Virus record (IMG/VR): IMGVR_UViG_3300015371_000074
Span: 1-45,885 of that record
Source of the DNA: a virus
Length of the DNA stretch: 45,885 nucleotides
Direction: 5' to 3' (one strand)
The position numbers and the translations under genes were made by a program. Positions within the stretch are counted from its first letter, which is position 1. Each line of letters begins with the position of its first letter. Positions 9,301 to 16,751 of the stretch are shown one piece after another. The notes under the pieces were generated by a model. The model was not told the origin of the DNA and made no database searches. It saw only the letters and a list, made by a program, of their open reading frames with translations.

Positions 9301-12300
9301 GAACGGGCTGGCACCCATCTGCCCCGCCGCCACCGCAGCCGGGTCGAACATGGCCATCTGGCCCATCTGGGCCTGCTGGGGCTGCTGGTAGGCGTTCTGC
9401 CGACCGGCCCAGGTGCGAACGGACGACGGCCACAGGTCCTCTGGCTGTCCGCTGGCCTGGAGCCGCCGCACCAACTCGCCCTTGGCCTCTTCGGGCAGCG
9501 AGTTGAACTGCCGGTCGAGGTCTGCCTCTGCGACTGGCGAGGCAGCCTGAGCCTGAGCAGGCTCAGGGGCCATGCGCGGGATGTTCCCGGCGATGTTGTA
9601 CGACCGCTGCACCGGCCCGCTGGCACCCTGCCCGTAGAGGCGCATGCCCTCCTTGGTGCCGGGGTCGATGATTCCGCTCAGGAAACCGGGGATTTGGCCG
9701 CTGAGGCGCGCTAGGACAGAGGCGTCGTCATTGGGTCCAGCCGACCTCCCAGGCTCCGACAGACCCAGTCCGTGGCCCTCGATGCCATGCACCATGCCCA
9801 GGAACGACTGGCCGGTCCGCTCGACACGGGAGCGCAGTTTGCCCAGACCGGCAGCGCCGACCCCGAAGGTCTTGGCTGAGGTCTTGGAGGGATCGGTTTC
9901 GAGTTCGATGACCTCACGGACATCGTTGAGGACCCGCCCAGCCTCATCGACGTAGCGGTCACCGATGAGGGCAAAGACCTTCTCGACCTCGGCCCCCTTG
10001 ATGAGCCGCTGCATCTTGGCCCGGGACCCGGCGGTGATCTTGGTGCGGATGCCGGAGGTGCCGAATCCGCCACGCCCAAGACCCATGGCCGAGGCAATGT
10101 CGCGGACATCGGGCACGTCGATGGGCACGCCGCCCAGGCCCTCCAGTTCGGCCCGCGTACGACGCGCAGAGCCTTCGATGCGCGGCTGACGGACGCCGGA
10201 CTGGTCACGGCGTCGCCACACCGGAATGAAGGGCTCCTCCTTGGGAGGCGGAGGAGGCGTCGGCTGGCCAGGCTGAGGCTGAGGACCGCGCTTGATGCGA
10301 TCCGAGAGCGAAGAGCCGCTGAGGTCGAGTTTGTTGTCCCACAGGCGGTTCGGGAACCGCTCCTCCATGTGGGCGCGCGCCTGACGCGGATCGACGGCGC
10401 TGAACGCACGCCGGTTCGGGTCCTGGAGGAACTCCAGCAGCCCCTTGTCGCCCTTGAGTTCGTTGCAGACCGAGCAGGCCGAGGTCAGCGACTCGACGCC
10501 ACCGCCCTGAGCACGCGGGATGGCGTGATCGGCGTGGCCACGCTCGCGCCCGGTGAACATGGTGCCGCAGTACTGGCAGAAGCCAGTGTTGGCCCGGACC
10601 TCCTCCGACAGGCGGCGATGCGGACCCGTGAGGCCACGCTCGCGCGTCGTACGACGCTTCGCACCCTCCAGCCCGGAGTAGTCGCCCATTGAGGCGTTGG
10701 CCAGGATGTCCTGGAGTTGGCTGAGGCGCTTCTCGTTGTACTGGGGGTCCCCGAACTGCTCGAACGCCTCCTGCTGCTCCATCTCCTCGCGGAGCGCAGC
10801 GATGCGAGCCTGCCGGTTCGTCTCACCGACAGCCGAAGCAGGCCCACCCCGGCGTCCGCGTGTACGCGGCTTGGGGCGGGGCAACTCGTAGGTCTTGATG
10901 AAGTCGTTGAAGAGGGCGTCCCAGTCCTCTGCGCCGAGCGTCTCCGGCGGTGACCCAGGCGGGGGCTCCCCGGCAGGACGCCGTCCGTGCATCTTGCTGA
11001 ACTCTTCGACCGCAGCCCGGTAGTGGCGCGTCTCCTTGCCCTGCGCGGTGGCCTGCTGGGTCTTGAGGTCCTGCTCCGCGAAGAACGACTGCGCAAACGC
11101 CTGCCCGATCATCGAGTTCAGGGCGACGTACTCGGCCTCTTCCGGTCGCTCTGGATCGGGGAGCGCGCCCTCGCTGCGCAGCCGCCTGGCGCGCTGGGTG
11201 CCCTTGGACAGCGCCGCCTTGCGCTCCTGCTCGGTGAGCGGACGCCCGGCCTTCTGCGTCTCCGAGGCGACACGGCGGGCACGGATGAGCGCCATGGCCT
11301 CGGCACGCATCTGGAGCGCGCCGCGCGCCCCTCCCTCGGTACCCATTGGGTCCCCGAAGAACCCGCCGAAGTCCCCGGCCTTGAGTTTGCCCTCCAGTTC
11401 CTCGACCTCGGGCGACATCTGGAGGCCCTTGGCCATCTTCTGGATGGCCTTGGGGCTGCGAGCGCGCTCAGGACCGCCCATGAAGGAGAAGGTCCAGTCG
11501 CGCATGAGGCGCGTCTTGAACTCCTCGGGCGTTTCCCCTTGGCGCTGCTCGATGACATCACCGAGGGCGGCGAAGACCTCGTCTTCGCGCTTGGCCATGG
11601 CCTCATCGAAGAGGGCCTTGCTGTGGGCACGGACCTCCGGGTCGAAACCACCACCTGGGTTGAACCAGGCCATGCTGCGCATGTCGCCCAGCCCACGGCG
11701 TGGATCGTCGTAATCCGGGCGGCGGGAGGTGGTGACACGGCCCTCGACCGGGCGGATGCCCGCAAAGGTGCCGGGGCGCGAGGAGCGCAGGAGGGTGCGC
11801 AGGCCATCTTCGGTGACGAACCGGACGTTGCCGGTGGGAGTCCGACCCGCGTACTCGGCCTCGAAGCCGGATGCACCACGGGGCAGGCGCGGGTTGAGGG
11901 ATTCCAGGCCCGGAATCTCACGTCGGGCAGCCGACATGAAGGTGCTACGGGTGACGGTGCGCCACTCGCGCGCAGCCTCCGCCGACGCCTCCGACGCCGC
12001 CACCGTATTGGCGGCGATCTGCTCTTCCTTGGCCTTCTGCGCCCGCGTCTTGGGCGTGGCCGTGGACATGTTGGCGATGCCGCCGCCTGTGGTGGGCTCC
12101 TCTGGGGCTGGAGCCTGGCGCGGCTGCTGCGTGGCCGTGACCTTCGACCCAGACTGCTGGGGGGCAGACTGGGGCGAGGGAGATGTGGCGTCGCTCTGCC
12201 CGGTGGCTGTACGACGCCCACGGGAGGTCGTACCCTGCTGTGTGCCAGGAGAGCCGCCGGGCGCACCGCCGATGTTGCCGCCCGGTCCCTTGCCATCCGC

Positions 12301-12675
12301 CCACGACCAGGTGACCTCGACGTGGGCCTTGGCCTTGTAGTCGATCTCCAGCGGGATTTTCAGCCCACCGATGGCCTGCTTGACGATGCCCTCTAGGCGC
12401 GCCTTCTCCGCCTGCGGGTCCTCAAGGTGCAGATCGACGTTGATCGGGACGCTGTGCCCCGCCGTGACGCGCTTGACGAGGGCGTTGAGGTCCGACTCGA
12501 TGTTGCCCCACGACTCGCCCTTGACCGCATCGACGGTGACCTGGACCTTGCGACGCTCAATGCGCTTGGTCCAGTTGTCCACCTTCTGGGTGGCATTACC
12601 CAGGGAGGAGTCGAGGCCCGCGATGTCGGCAGTAATGCCGATGGAGATGCCAGCAACTTCGGTGTTGGTAGCCAC
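6343..12675 (-). CDS. Tape measure protein with embedded HNH domain
   Basis: 2110 residues; GTG at 12675 after AAGGAGGTGAGAG. Size, position after the tail assembly chaperones, long helical and Gln/Ala-rich segments, and a hydrophobic stretch near residues 1360-1395 identify the tape measure, which sets tail length and passes through the tail tube. At the usual 0.15 nm per residue the tail would be about 300 nm. Residues about 695-745 contain a complete HNH-like zinc module (CQYC, HADHAIP, CSVCNELKGD). A Gly/Pro-rich linker lies near 1155-1190. The C-terminal part before residue 2110 contains long coiled-coil-like helices. No intein splice motifs are seen around the HNH segment. Confidence 0.93.
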   Translation of the reverse strand: MATNTEVAGISIGITADIAGLDSSLGNATQKVDNWTKRIERRKVQVTVDAVKGESWGNIESDLNALVKRVTAGHSVPINVDLHLEDPQAEKARLEGIVKQAIGGLKIPLEIDYKAKAHVEVTWSWADGKGPGGNIGGAPGGSPGTQQGTTSRGRRTATGQSDATSPSPQSAPQQSGSKVTATQQPRQAPAPEEPTTGGGIANMSTATPKTRAQKAKEEQIAANTVAASEASAEAAREWRTVTRSTFMSAARREIPGLESLNPRLPRGASGFEAEYAGRTPTGNVRFVTEDGLRTLLRSSRPGTFAGIRPVEGRVTTSRRPDYDDPRRGLGDMRSMAWFNPGGGFDPEVRAHSKALFDEAMAKREDEVFAALGDVIEQRQGETPEEFKTRLMRDWTFSFMGGPERARSPKAIQKMAKGLQMSPEVEELEGKLKAGDFGGFFGDPMGTEGGARGALQMRAEAMALIRARRVASETQKAGRPLTEQERKAALSKGTQRARRLRSEGALPDPERPEEAEYVALNSMIGQAFAQSFFAEQDLKTQQATAQGKETRHYRAAVEEFSKMHGRRPAGEPPPGSPPETLGAEDWDALFNDFIKTYELPRPKPRTRGRRGGPASAVGETNRQARIAALREEMEQQEAFEQFGDPQYNEKRLSQLQDILANASMGDYSGLEGAKRRTTRERGLTGPHRRLSEEVRANTGFCQYCGTMFTGRERGHADHAIPRAQGGGVESLTSACSVCNELKGDKGLLEFLQDPNRRAFSAVDPRQARAHMEERFPNRLWDNKLDLSGSSLSDRIKRGPQPQPGQPTPPPPPKEEPFIPVWRRRDQSGVRQPRIEGSARRTRAELEGLGGVPIDVPDVRDIASAMGLGRGGFGTSGIRTKITAGSRAKMQRLIKGAEVEKVFALIGDRYVDEAGRVLNDVREVIELETDPSKTSAKTFGVGAAGLGKLRSRVERTGQSFLGMVHGIEGHGLGLSEPGRSAGPNDDASVLARLSGQIPGFLSGIIDPGTKEGMRLYGQGASGPVQRSYNIAGNIPRMAPEPAQAQAASPVAEADLDRQFNSLPEEAKGELVRRLQASGQPEDLWPSSVRTWAGRQNAYQQPQQAQMGQMAMFDPAAVAAGQMGASPFRWNLGAAGVGVNVGQRMVNVGAAGPASPVGGGGPPPGQGGFGFAGAPGGFGPGGGGRGSSGLSRLGRYSRGPSSVQAEAIAAGVDPALISRIESQSRNQTEGTLEFVAEQQSEIQERLASTPVRALSTAIGQFVAQRVARGPATAKARQAGILSRAITRAGRIAGEQRQVELGTEAILRQERATGIDTRTGQAFTPEREAQLESERQVAQKRRVRAEQLEGRLRPELEDAVKGVAPLRLQIANLAALTPAIVAGGLIFQAAMGLAQAGLDALGKIAGEGAETLTGFNATTKRVQEQLAQAAQERGTVSGAVAGGFAQAGFEPTAEQRALIEGQVGAVVATNRAVQQRDLLRMMENLRTQAPNAQEFGIAPGLVRPTGGLFGTAIGAQQSLDEIIGNEFERIRPQGPTGAFTAFDEGVRGFFDDLMGRPNVGEMRDKAFEGFADNMNRELAQVGQTARFEPGTPMGLGLPNQEQFQQAALLDTLGANELAAAVRDGSVALRDANGEMVMDVEDLAGIVKDLGKALEMPSGRESYRANERQRNAAMMQIQDQFQNQTRLTGPITDFRRFALNRPLPFGTTFDTGDAASGRARAAFGGAAQDAMAAITARRAQGRAAAIEIGVSPQDLSRLEAYGDQIASIRGDLMQRQLAVNTAAYNQQLTVARRTLSDLVGLTGQVGDAQASAVGLAERENLELQRANTLISRRMQARQLDMSQRQINFSLATSQFTTSGATPAEAAAKMEQARIEAQFAQANLNDQRDIFKNEGVQFENQITIVDEQNLRALQDAVFAIQQIERERDLEKYTAAGEEYLGMLQDEADILAQEIDAQIGRGMNFVTLAQDEIRRVYVESGEILTGVTEDIADAFEQIREDYDTWLGDVGNQVPLNNTSGTNTRDRSAGDSPTGGGYATGGLFSTSGAQTITVGEAGNETVAVLRNPRHLLTSEAGGGGMIQININNPSVRNDSDIEAIARAVEETLRQRANLVRPR
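10441..10585 (-). other. HNH nuclease-like domain within the tape measure gene
   Basis: This in-frame segment encodes two CxxC pairs (CQYC and CSVC) around the HADHAIPRAQGG core and ends CNELKGDKG, the pattern of HNH endonucleases of the McrA type. The His of the DH pair and the Asn after the last Cys are kept, so it may be active. The reading frame runs through it without break. Confidence 0.85.
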
Positions 12676-12693
12676 GAGCCTCTCACCTCCTTC

Positions 12694-12939
12694 CTACTGG
12701 AAATCGCCAATGAACGATTCGTCGTCCCAGCCGCCGATGATGCGTCGGTCGGATTCACGTTCGAGTTCGATCTTCTGGCGCACTTCGAGTGGGAGGTCCC
12801 ACCACTCCTTCTCGCGCTTCCAGAAGAGCCACTTACGTAACTTGCTGTACCAGTGGAACGGCATGTTCTCGAACACCCACGGCGGCTGGTGGAACTCCAG
12901 GGCGAGCCCCACCAGCACTTGGTCCGTGGGCTTTAGGGG
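12694..12939 (-). CDS. Tail assembly chaperone, frameshift (T-like) extension
   Basis: The frame entered from 12939 by a -1 shift adds 81 residues (PLKPTDQVLVGLALEFH...WDDESFIGDFQ) to the upstream chaperone. Its own possible GTG at 12918 has no good ribosome site, so translation probably depends on the shift. The sequence is Trp-rich and charged (WYSKLRKWLFWKREKEWW). In siphophages a G/GT pair of chaperones coats the tape measure during tail assembly, and the genes sit directly before it, as here (stop 18 bases before the tape measure start). Confidence 0.8.
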   Translation of the reverse strand, partial: PLKPTDQVLVGLALEFHQPPWVFENMPFHWYSKLRKWLFWKREKEWWDLPLEVRQKIELERESDRRIIGGWDDESFIGDFQ

Positions 12940-13271
12940 TTTGGGCCTGCCCCTTCCTCTTCAATCCCGGTTTCGGCCTCGTCCTTGACCTCTTCCTGGT
13001 CCTCAGCCCAGTGAAGCCGGGAGACTTCGCGCTTGAGCGCGCGGCTGATCTTGTACGGCAGGTTCATCAACTGCTGGTCGGAGAGCCCGTCGATGCTCTT
13101 GGTGAGCATCAACTTCACCATCAGCACCATATCGACGTTGCCGTCCTCAGCCGTCGCCAGGGTCAGGCACTCGTCGTACTCACCTGCCGTGAGTTCGCGG
13201 AGGGTATACGTGGTACCTCCTGCTTCAACTTCTACCGTCTCGAAGACGGGGTCGTTTCCTCTAGCGGCCAT
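12933..13271 (-). CDS. Tail assembly chaperone (G-like), 112 aa
   Basis: ATG at 13271 with AAGGAG 9 bases upstream. It is a 112-residue acidic protein (VFETVEVEAGGTTYTLRELTAGEYDECL...), the usual size and character of the first tail assembly chaperone. It ends in a low-complexity acidic tail (EEEGAGPNP) that carries the slip site. A minority of ribosomes should make a fusion of about 190 residues with the downstream frame. Its start overlaps the previous gene by about 40 bases, consistent with coupling. Identity rests on position, the frameshift signal and sequence style. Confidence 0.85.
   Translation of the reverse strand: MAARGNDPVFETVEVEAGGTTYTLRELTAGEYDECLTLATAEDGNVDMVLMVKLMLTKSIDGLSDQQLMNLPYKISRALKREVSRLHWAEDQEEVKDEAETGIEEEGAGPNP
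12939..12945 (-). promoter_or_regulatory. -1 programmed frameshift slip site CCCAAAC
   Basis: On the minus strand the zero-frame codons GGC CCA AAC CCC TAA contain the heptamer C CCA AAC, a canonical X XXY YYZ slip site, six bases before the zero-frame stop. A -1 shift here joins the G-like frame to the T-like frame exactly in register. Confidence 0.85.
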
Positions 13272-13591
13272 ATCTCGACTCCTTCGATCAGTAGGCTCAT
13301 CCCCTCCAGCACCGTTTTCTGGCCAGGGATCGCTTCGAGCCTGTACTGCTTATCCACCTTCCGGTCCCGGTCGCGGATCGAAATGGTGATTTGCTTCGTC
13401 AACGACTCTGCGTTGAAGAACATGGGATTTAGGTACGAAAAAACGGCGTGAAGACGGTACCCTGAACTGCGGGACCCATCTTCACGCCGCGTGAGCGACC
13501 ACTTCTGCATCGTACCGATCACCATGCCGAGTGACGGGACGGTGATCTCACCATCTACGCCACGCATCGACCTGAGTGTGTAACCGGGCAT
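13232..13591 (-). CDS. Tail module protein of unknown function, 119 aa
   Basis: ATG at 13591 after CCAGGAGAAGGC. It encodes 119 residues with alternating hydrophobic and charged strands (VPSLGMVIGTMQKWSLTRRED, ITISIRDRDRKVDKQYRLE). It lies between the major tail protein and the tail chaperones, after a strong hairpin, so its expression is probably lower than that of the tail tube gene. A structural or assembly role is likely from position. I do not recognise the family. Confidence 0.65.
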   Translation of the reverse strand: MPGYTLRSMRGVDGEITVPSLGMVIGTMQKWSLTRREDGSRSSGYRLHAVFSYLNPMFFNAESLTKQITISIRDRDRKVDKQYRLEAIPGQKTVLEGMSLLIEGVEIWPLEETTPSSRR

Positions 13592-13630
13592 GCCTTCTCC
13601 TGGGCTTTCGCCGGAGTTGAGGGGCTAAGA

Positions 13631-13660
13631 GGGGGCGGCGACGTGTGCTCCGCCGCCCCC
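13631..13660 (-). terminator. GC-rich hairpin after the major tail gene
   Basis: A perfect 10-bp stem GGGGGCGGCG/CGCCGCCCCC with a 10-base loop starts 13 bases after the stop of the tail tube gene. There is no long T-run, so it may attenuate or protect the 3' end rather than stop all transcription. Confidence 0.7.
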
Positions 13661-13672
13661 TGCTAAATCAGG

Positions 13673-14092
13673 CTATGAGCCGTCGAAGACGGTCCAGTTG
13701 CCCGCCGCACGGAAGTTCCCGGTGATCCGGATCGCGTCCGTGTTGGACGCCGTCACCGAGGCGTCGAAGAGGCCCGGGCCAGAGGCCACGAGCACCTCGA
13801 ACGAGGCGCGGTCGTCCGCGTACAGGTAGACCTGCACGATGTCTTCGTCCGAGGCGTTGAGCAGGAGGTCACCCGACGTGTCGAGGATGCCCGCATACGT
13901 CCCGGAGAGGTCCTTGAGGCCCACGAGGTACGTCTTGTTGGTGTCACCGAACACGGTGGCATCGACGTAGTCTCGGTTCAGGTTCAGCGTCCACTCGGTC
14001 TTCGTGGCGACCTTCGTGCCTGTTCCCTTGGCCCCATTGAGGTAGATGGCACCGTTCTTTCCGTGGAGTTTGGTGCCCGCATTGGCAGCCAT
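13673..14092 (-). CDS. Major tail tube protein, 139 aa
   Basis: ATG at 14092 with AGGAGG upstream. A compact beta-rich protein of 139 residues (KLHGKNGAIYLNGAKGTGTK...WTLNLNRDYVDATVFGDTNKTY...GNFRAAGNWTVFDGS). The NRDYVDATVFGD segment and order in the operon (after the tail terminator, before the chaperones) match siphophage tail tube subunits. Free space and a strong hairpin behind the gene fit a protein made in high amounts. The call rests on order and sequence style. Confidence 0.8.
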   Translation of the reverse strand: MAANAGTKLHGKNGAIYLNGAKGTGTKVATKTEWTLNLNRDYVDATVFGDTNKTYLVGLKDLSGTYAGILDTSGDLLLNASDEDIVQVYLYADDRASFEVLVASGPGLFDASVTASNTDAIRITGNFRAAGNWTVFDGS

Positions 14093-14106
14093 CGCTGGCT
14101 ATCCTC

Positions 14107-14538
14107 CTAAAGGGGTTGATCCGTCCAGATGGCGTAAGAACCGCCCACCTGGTAAACCTTCTTCCCCTCTTCGTCCACGTCGTCGGAGGATATGTCCGCG
14201 ATGCGGCGACAGATTAGGGTGGTCTGCTCGGTCACCCCGTCATCCAGCACCGCCATCAGATCGGCATCCTGGAGGATGGTGAATACGAGCCCATCGAGGT
14301 TGTTGGCCTCGACGCTGTTCTCCGAGTAGACGTACACGTCCACCGCCGTGATGAACATCAGTCCTGACGAGTCGTAGTTGTACGAGGTCGGCAGGAAGTT
14401 GTAGGTCACGAACGGATAGGCGACCTTTCTCGGAGCAAAGCCCTCGTGAATGCCTGAAACGGCACTCCGGAGCGTGTTATTGGCACGCAGCGTTGCAACG
14501 AGGGCCTGTTTGATGGGGGCGACGGTCGTCAGAGTCAT
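14107..14538 (-). CDS. Tail terminator protein, 143 aa
   Basis: ATG at 14538 sharing a base with the preceding stop. The 143-residue sequence starts with a helix (IKQALVATLRANNTLRSAVSGIHEGF), then AYPFVTYNF and a strand-rich body, the pattern of the HK97 gp10/lambda gpU-like tail terminator family that caps the tail tube and joins it to the head. Position between the head-tail joining genes and the tail tube gene supports this. Length is typical. Confidence 0.7.
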   Translation of the reverse strand: MTLTTVAPIKQALVATLRANNTLRSAVSGIHEGFAPRKVAYPFVTYNFLPTSYNYDSSGLMFITAVDVYVYSENSVEANNLDGLVFTILQDADLMAVLDDGVTEQTTLICRRIADISSDDVDEEGKKVYQVGGSYAIWTDQPL

Positions 14539-15419
14539 TAGCGGTTCGCCTGGTTGATGGCCTTGACGATCTCGGCCCGGTAGGACGTGGTGAGTTTCAG
14601 GATCGCCGGGCGCATGTACGGCGTGGCTCGGTTATGGCGAGTCCCGAACTCCTGGTATTGGGCGTAGGACGTGGGCGACACCACTCCGCCTCGGATGATG
14701 TTGCCCTGGAGGGTCGGCATCACCGGCTTGATCTCCTTGCGAAGACGCCCTCCGAGGGTGGTTACGCCGGTCTTCGGGTCGGTGAAGTTGGCCCTTCCGG
14801 TCCGCAGGTCATAGCGCCCACGAGCGTCCAGCCTGCTCACAGCCGGTCGGTAACGGAGCCTCCCGCCCCGCGTGAGTTCACGCCCGCCCCGTACCGGAGG
14901 CTCGATCTCCAAACCGAGGTCCTGGCTGCGCCCGAAGCCGCGCTCTCGCGTCTCTTCCAGAATCTTGCGTGCCTCTGCGATGTCGGCCTTGCTGGTGCCT
15001 CGCTCGATGAGAAACGGGGCGAACGAGTTGGGGTTGCCGCGTCGCGTGGCTGCCCGCCGCAGGTACGGATTGTTGGCCGAGGTCGGTGCAGGCCGTCCCC
15101 CCGTTCGAGTGAGCCCCATGGCTGCCCTGGCCAGCCCCAGGCGGCGTCGAATGGCGTCTTCCGAGTTGGCTTCGGGCAGGGTCATAAACCGCGCCCTACC
15201 GCCCCGCGTGCGCCGGAAGGAGCCCTTCTTGAAGACCGCCCTGACCGGCGCATCTTCAACTGCACTTTGGTGCGCTTTCTCCACCGAACGGCGCACTCCG
15301 GTGAAAACGGCGGAGATGATGTCGTTCCTCCAGCGTGCCAACTCCACGTCCACGCGCTTGCCGCGCGGGCCACGGGAGGTGAAGCGGGCACCCCCTGGCA
15401 TCGTGAAGTTGGGAGGCAC
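14538..15419 (-). CDS. HK97 gp10-like tail component, 293 aa
   Basis: ATG at 15419 overlapping the previous stop. The N-terminal 60 residues (ELARWRNDIISAVFTGVRRSVEKAHQSAVEDAPV) and the C-terminus (YAQYQEFGTRHNRATPYMRPAI) match HK97 gp10-type tail completion proteins, which usually have about 130-150 residues. This protein is about twice that long, with an Arg-rich insert of roughly 130 residues (about 75-215) that lacks recognisable domains. It acts in head-tail joining or tail completion. Confidence 0.7.
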   Translation of the reverse strand: MPPNFTMPGGARFTSRGPRGKRVDVELARWRNDIISAVFTGVRRSVEKAHQSAVEDAPVRAVFKKGSFRRTRGGRARFMTLPEANSEDAIRRRLGLARAAMGLTRTGGRPAPTSANNPYLRRAATRRGNPNSFAPFLIERGTSKADIAEARKILEETRERGFGRSQDLGLEIEPPVRGGRELTRGGRLRYRPAVSRLDARGRYDLRTGRANFTDPKTGVTTLGGRLRKEIKPVMPTLQGNIIRGGVVSPTSYAQYQEFGTRHNRATPYMRPAILKLTTSYRAEIVKAINQANR

Positions 15420-15793
15420 TATTCGATCCTCTCCAGGGTCGCGCGGATGAGAACCTTCCAGGTGCTCTCCACGCTCGTGTCCTGAACGGTGAACTGCTCA
15501 CCGTCCACCTCCACCCTGTCGCCGGGGGAGATGTCGGTCCCGACTGGCACGAACAGTCGGTGGCTCGACACCACCGCCTGCATGGCGTTCATGGTCCGGA
15601 TGTCCCCTGCCGGGGTGGAGCGCAGCCAGCCGATGGTGGTGATCGTCGTTTCGGACGCCACGACCTCGTCGTCCGTGTACGGGTTGGTGTCATTGAAGGT
15701 GCGCTTGGTGATGACGACCGTGCTCTGCATGCCCATCTCGGCCACAGAGCGCAGTTGCGCCATCTGGGAGGCGCTGACCAGTGGTGTAGGCAT
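15419..15793 (-). CDS. Head closure / head-tail joining protein, 124 aa
   Basis: ATG at 15793 overlapping the upstream stop. 124 residues with a compact beta-barrel style core (RLFVPVGTDISPGDRVEVDGEQFTVQDTSVE), as in head closure proteins that seal the portal exit after packaging. It sits between the gp6-like connector and the gp10-like component, the usual place. The family call is by position and sequence style. Confidence 0.65.
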   Translation of the reverse strand: MPTPLVSASQMAQLRSVAEMGMQSTVVITKRTFNDTNPYTDDEVVASETTITTIGWLRSTPAGDIRTMNAMQAVVSSHRLFVPVGTDISPGDRVEVDGEQFTVQDTSVESTWKVLIRATLERIE

Positions 15794-16671
15794 CAGCGCA
15801 CCGAGATGAAGCGCAGGCCCTCTAGGAGCACCGCTGCTGCGCTGGGGATGGCCTCAGCAGCCACCACCGTGCCCGACTTGCGGGCGTCGCGGCGCAGACG
15901 GACTTCCTCGACGGCGATTTCGGCCAGGTTGCCGAGGCCCTTGCCGACCAGATCGCGCTCACTGACGCTGGAGCCTGCGATCAGGGCCGTAGCCCGGGCA
16001 ACTTCGTATGGCAGCGAGTAGGTGTAGTCCACCGTGACCACGTCATCGAAGTCAGGGGCCGTCTCGCTGTCATCGAAGATGACGGTGCCCTCTTCACGGT
16101 CGATGGTGAGGTCGTCGTCGCGCTCCACGCCGTTGATGTAGACCTGCACGTCGTCGTCGGTCCAGAACTGGTTGACGGCACGCCAGGTGAGCGCATCGGT
16201 GGGCGTCAGCGTCTCTTCCTCCACGGGGAAGCGGTAGCCGTAGGTGTACGTGGCGCGGGCGATGATCTCCTCCAACCCGATGGTCGGGAAGATCGCCGCA
16301 CCCCACAGGCCCACGCTGGTGAGCCCAGCCTCCACGATCTCGATCCAGCCCTCTTCGTCCTCGATGTAGACCCGCTCAGGGTTGACAGAGAGGTACTGCG
16401 TGCTGGTCGCGTACAGCGACAGCGTGGTGAGGGTCAGGATCGGGCGCGACCGGAGCCGAATGCGACGGCTCTGGTACGACATCTCGTGCTCTTCGTTTGT
16501 CATGGTCCCGCCCCGGAATGAGTACCGGCTCGGGAGGAGGGGGACGTTGCAGTAGGAATCCACCATCCTGGATGCCGACTCCAGAATCGAGCGGAGTTCC
16601 CACTCCTCGACCCCATCAAGGTCCGATCCGACGCCCATGGTCCGGAAACGCTCAGGAGTCAGGTAGAGCAT
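15793..16671 (-). CDS. Head-tail connector (gp6-like), 292 aa
   Basis: ATG at 16671. The N-terminus LTPERFRTMGVGSDLDGVEEWELRSILESASRMVDSYCNVPLLP is a two-helix start typical of gp6/gp15-like adaptor proteins that bind the portal. The middle and end add an acidic beta-rich portion (VQVYINGVERDDD, then DDVVTVDYTYS) and end in a helix (DLVGKGLGNLAEIAVEEVRLR) found in the same family. Gene order (capsid, then this) supports the call. It is longer than the common ~100-residue form. Confidence 0.7.
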   Translation of the reverse strand: MLYLTPERFRTMGVGSDLDGVEEWELRSILESASRMVDSYCNVPLLPSRYSFRGGTMTNEEHEMSYQSRRIRLRSRPILTLTTLSLYATSTQYLSVNPERVYIEDEEGWIEIVEAGLTSVGLWGAAIFPTIGLEEIIARATYTYGYRFPVEEETLTPTDALTWRAVNQFWTDDDVQVYINGVERDDDLTIDREEGTVIFDDSETAPDFDDVVTVDYTYSLPYEVARATALIAGSSVSERDLVGKGLGNLAEIAVEEVRLRRDARKSGTVVAAEAIPSAAAVLLEGLRFISVR

Positions 16672-16688
16672 CGGTCACCTCGAAAGGC

Positions 16689-16723
16689 GGGGGGCCAGAG
16701 CAGACACAGTCTGATGACCCCCC
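16689..16723 (-). terminator. Hairpin after the major capsid gene
   Basis: A 9-bp stem of GGGGGGTCA with TGGCCCCCC closes a 17-base loop that itself contains AGAC/GTCT. It lies between the capsid stop and the connector start and is followed by CCTTTCG. It is likely a partial terminator or mRNA-stabilising hairpin behind a highly expressed gene. Confidence 0.7.
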
Positions 16724-16751
16724 ATCCGCACGCTCCCAGGAGCAACGCGGG

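Noticed and set aside
10441-10585. Intein or group I intron homing endonuclease in the tape measure gene
   Set aside because: No splice-junction Cys/Ser...HN motifs and no break of frame. The HNH part reads straight through.
10987-12396. Long frames on both strands inside the tape measure gene
   Set aside because: Shadows of the 2110-residue frame: Arg/Ser or Leu/Gly-biased composition without domains or ribosome sites.
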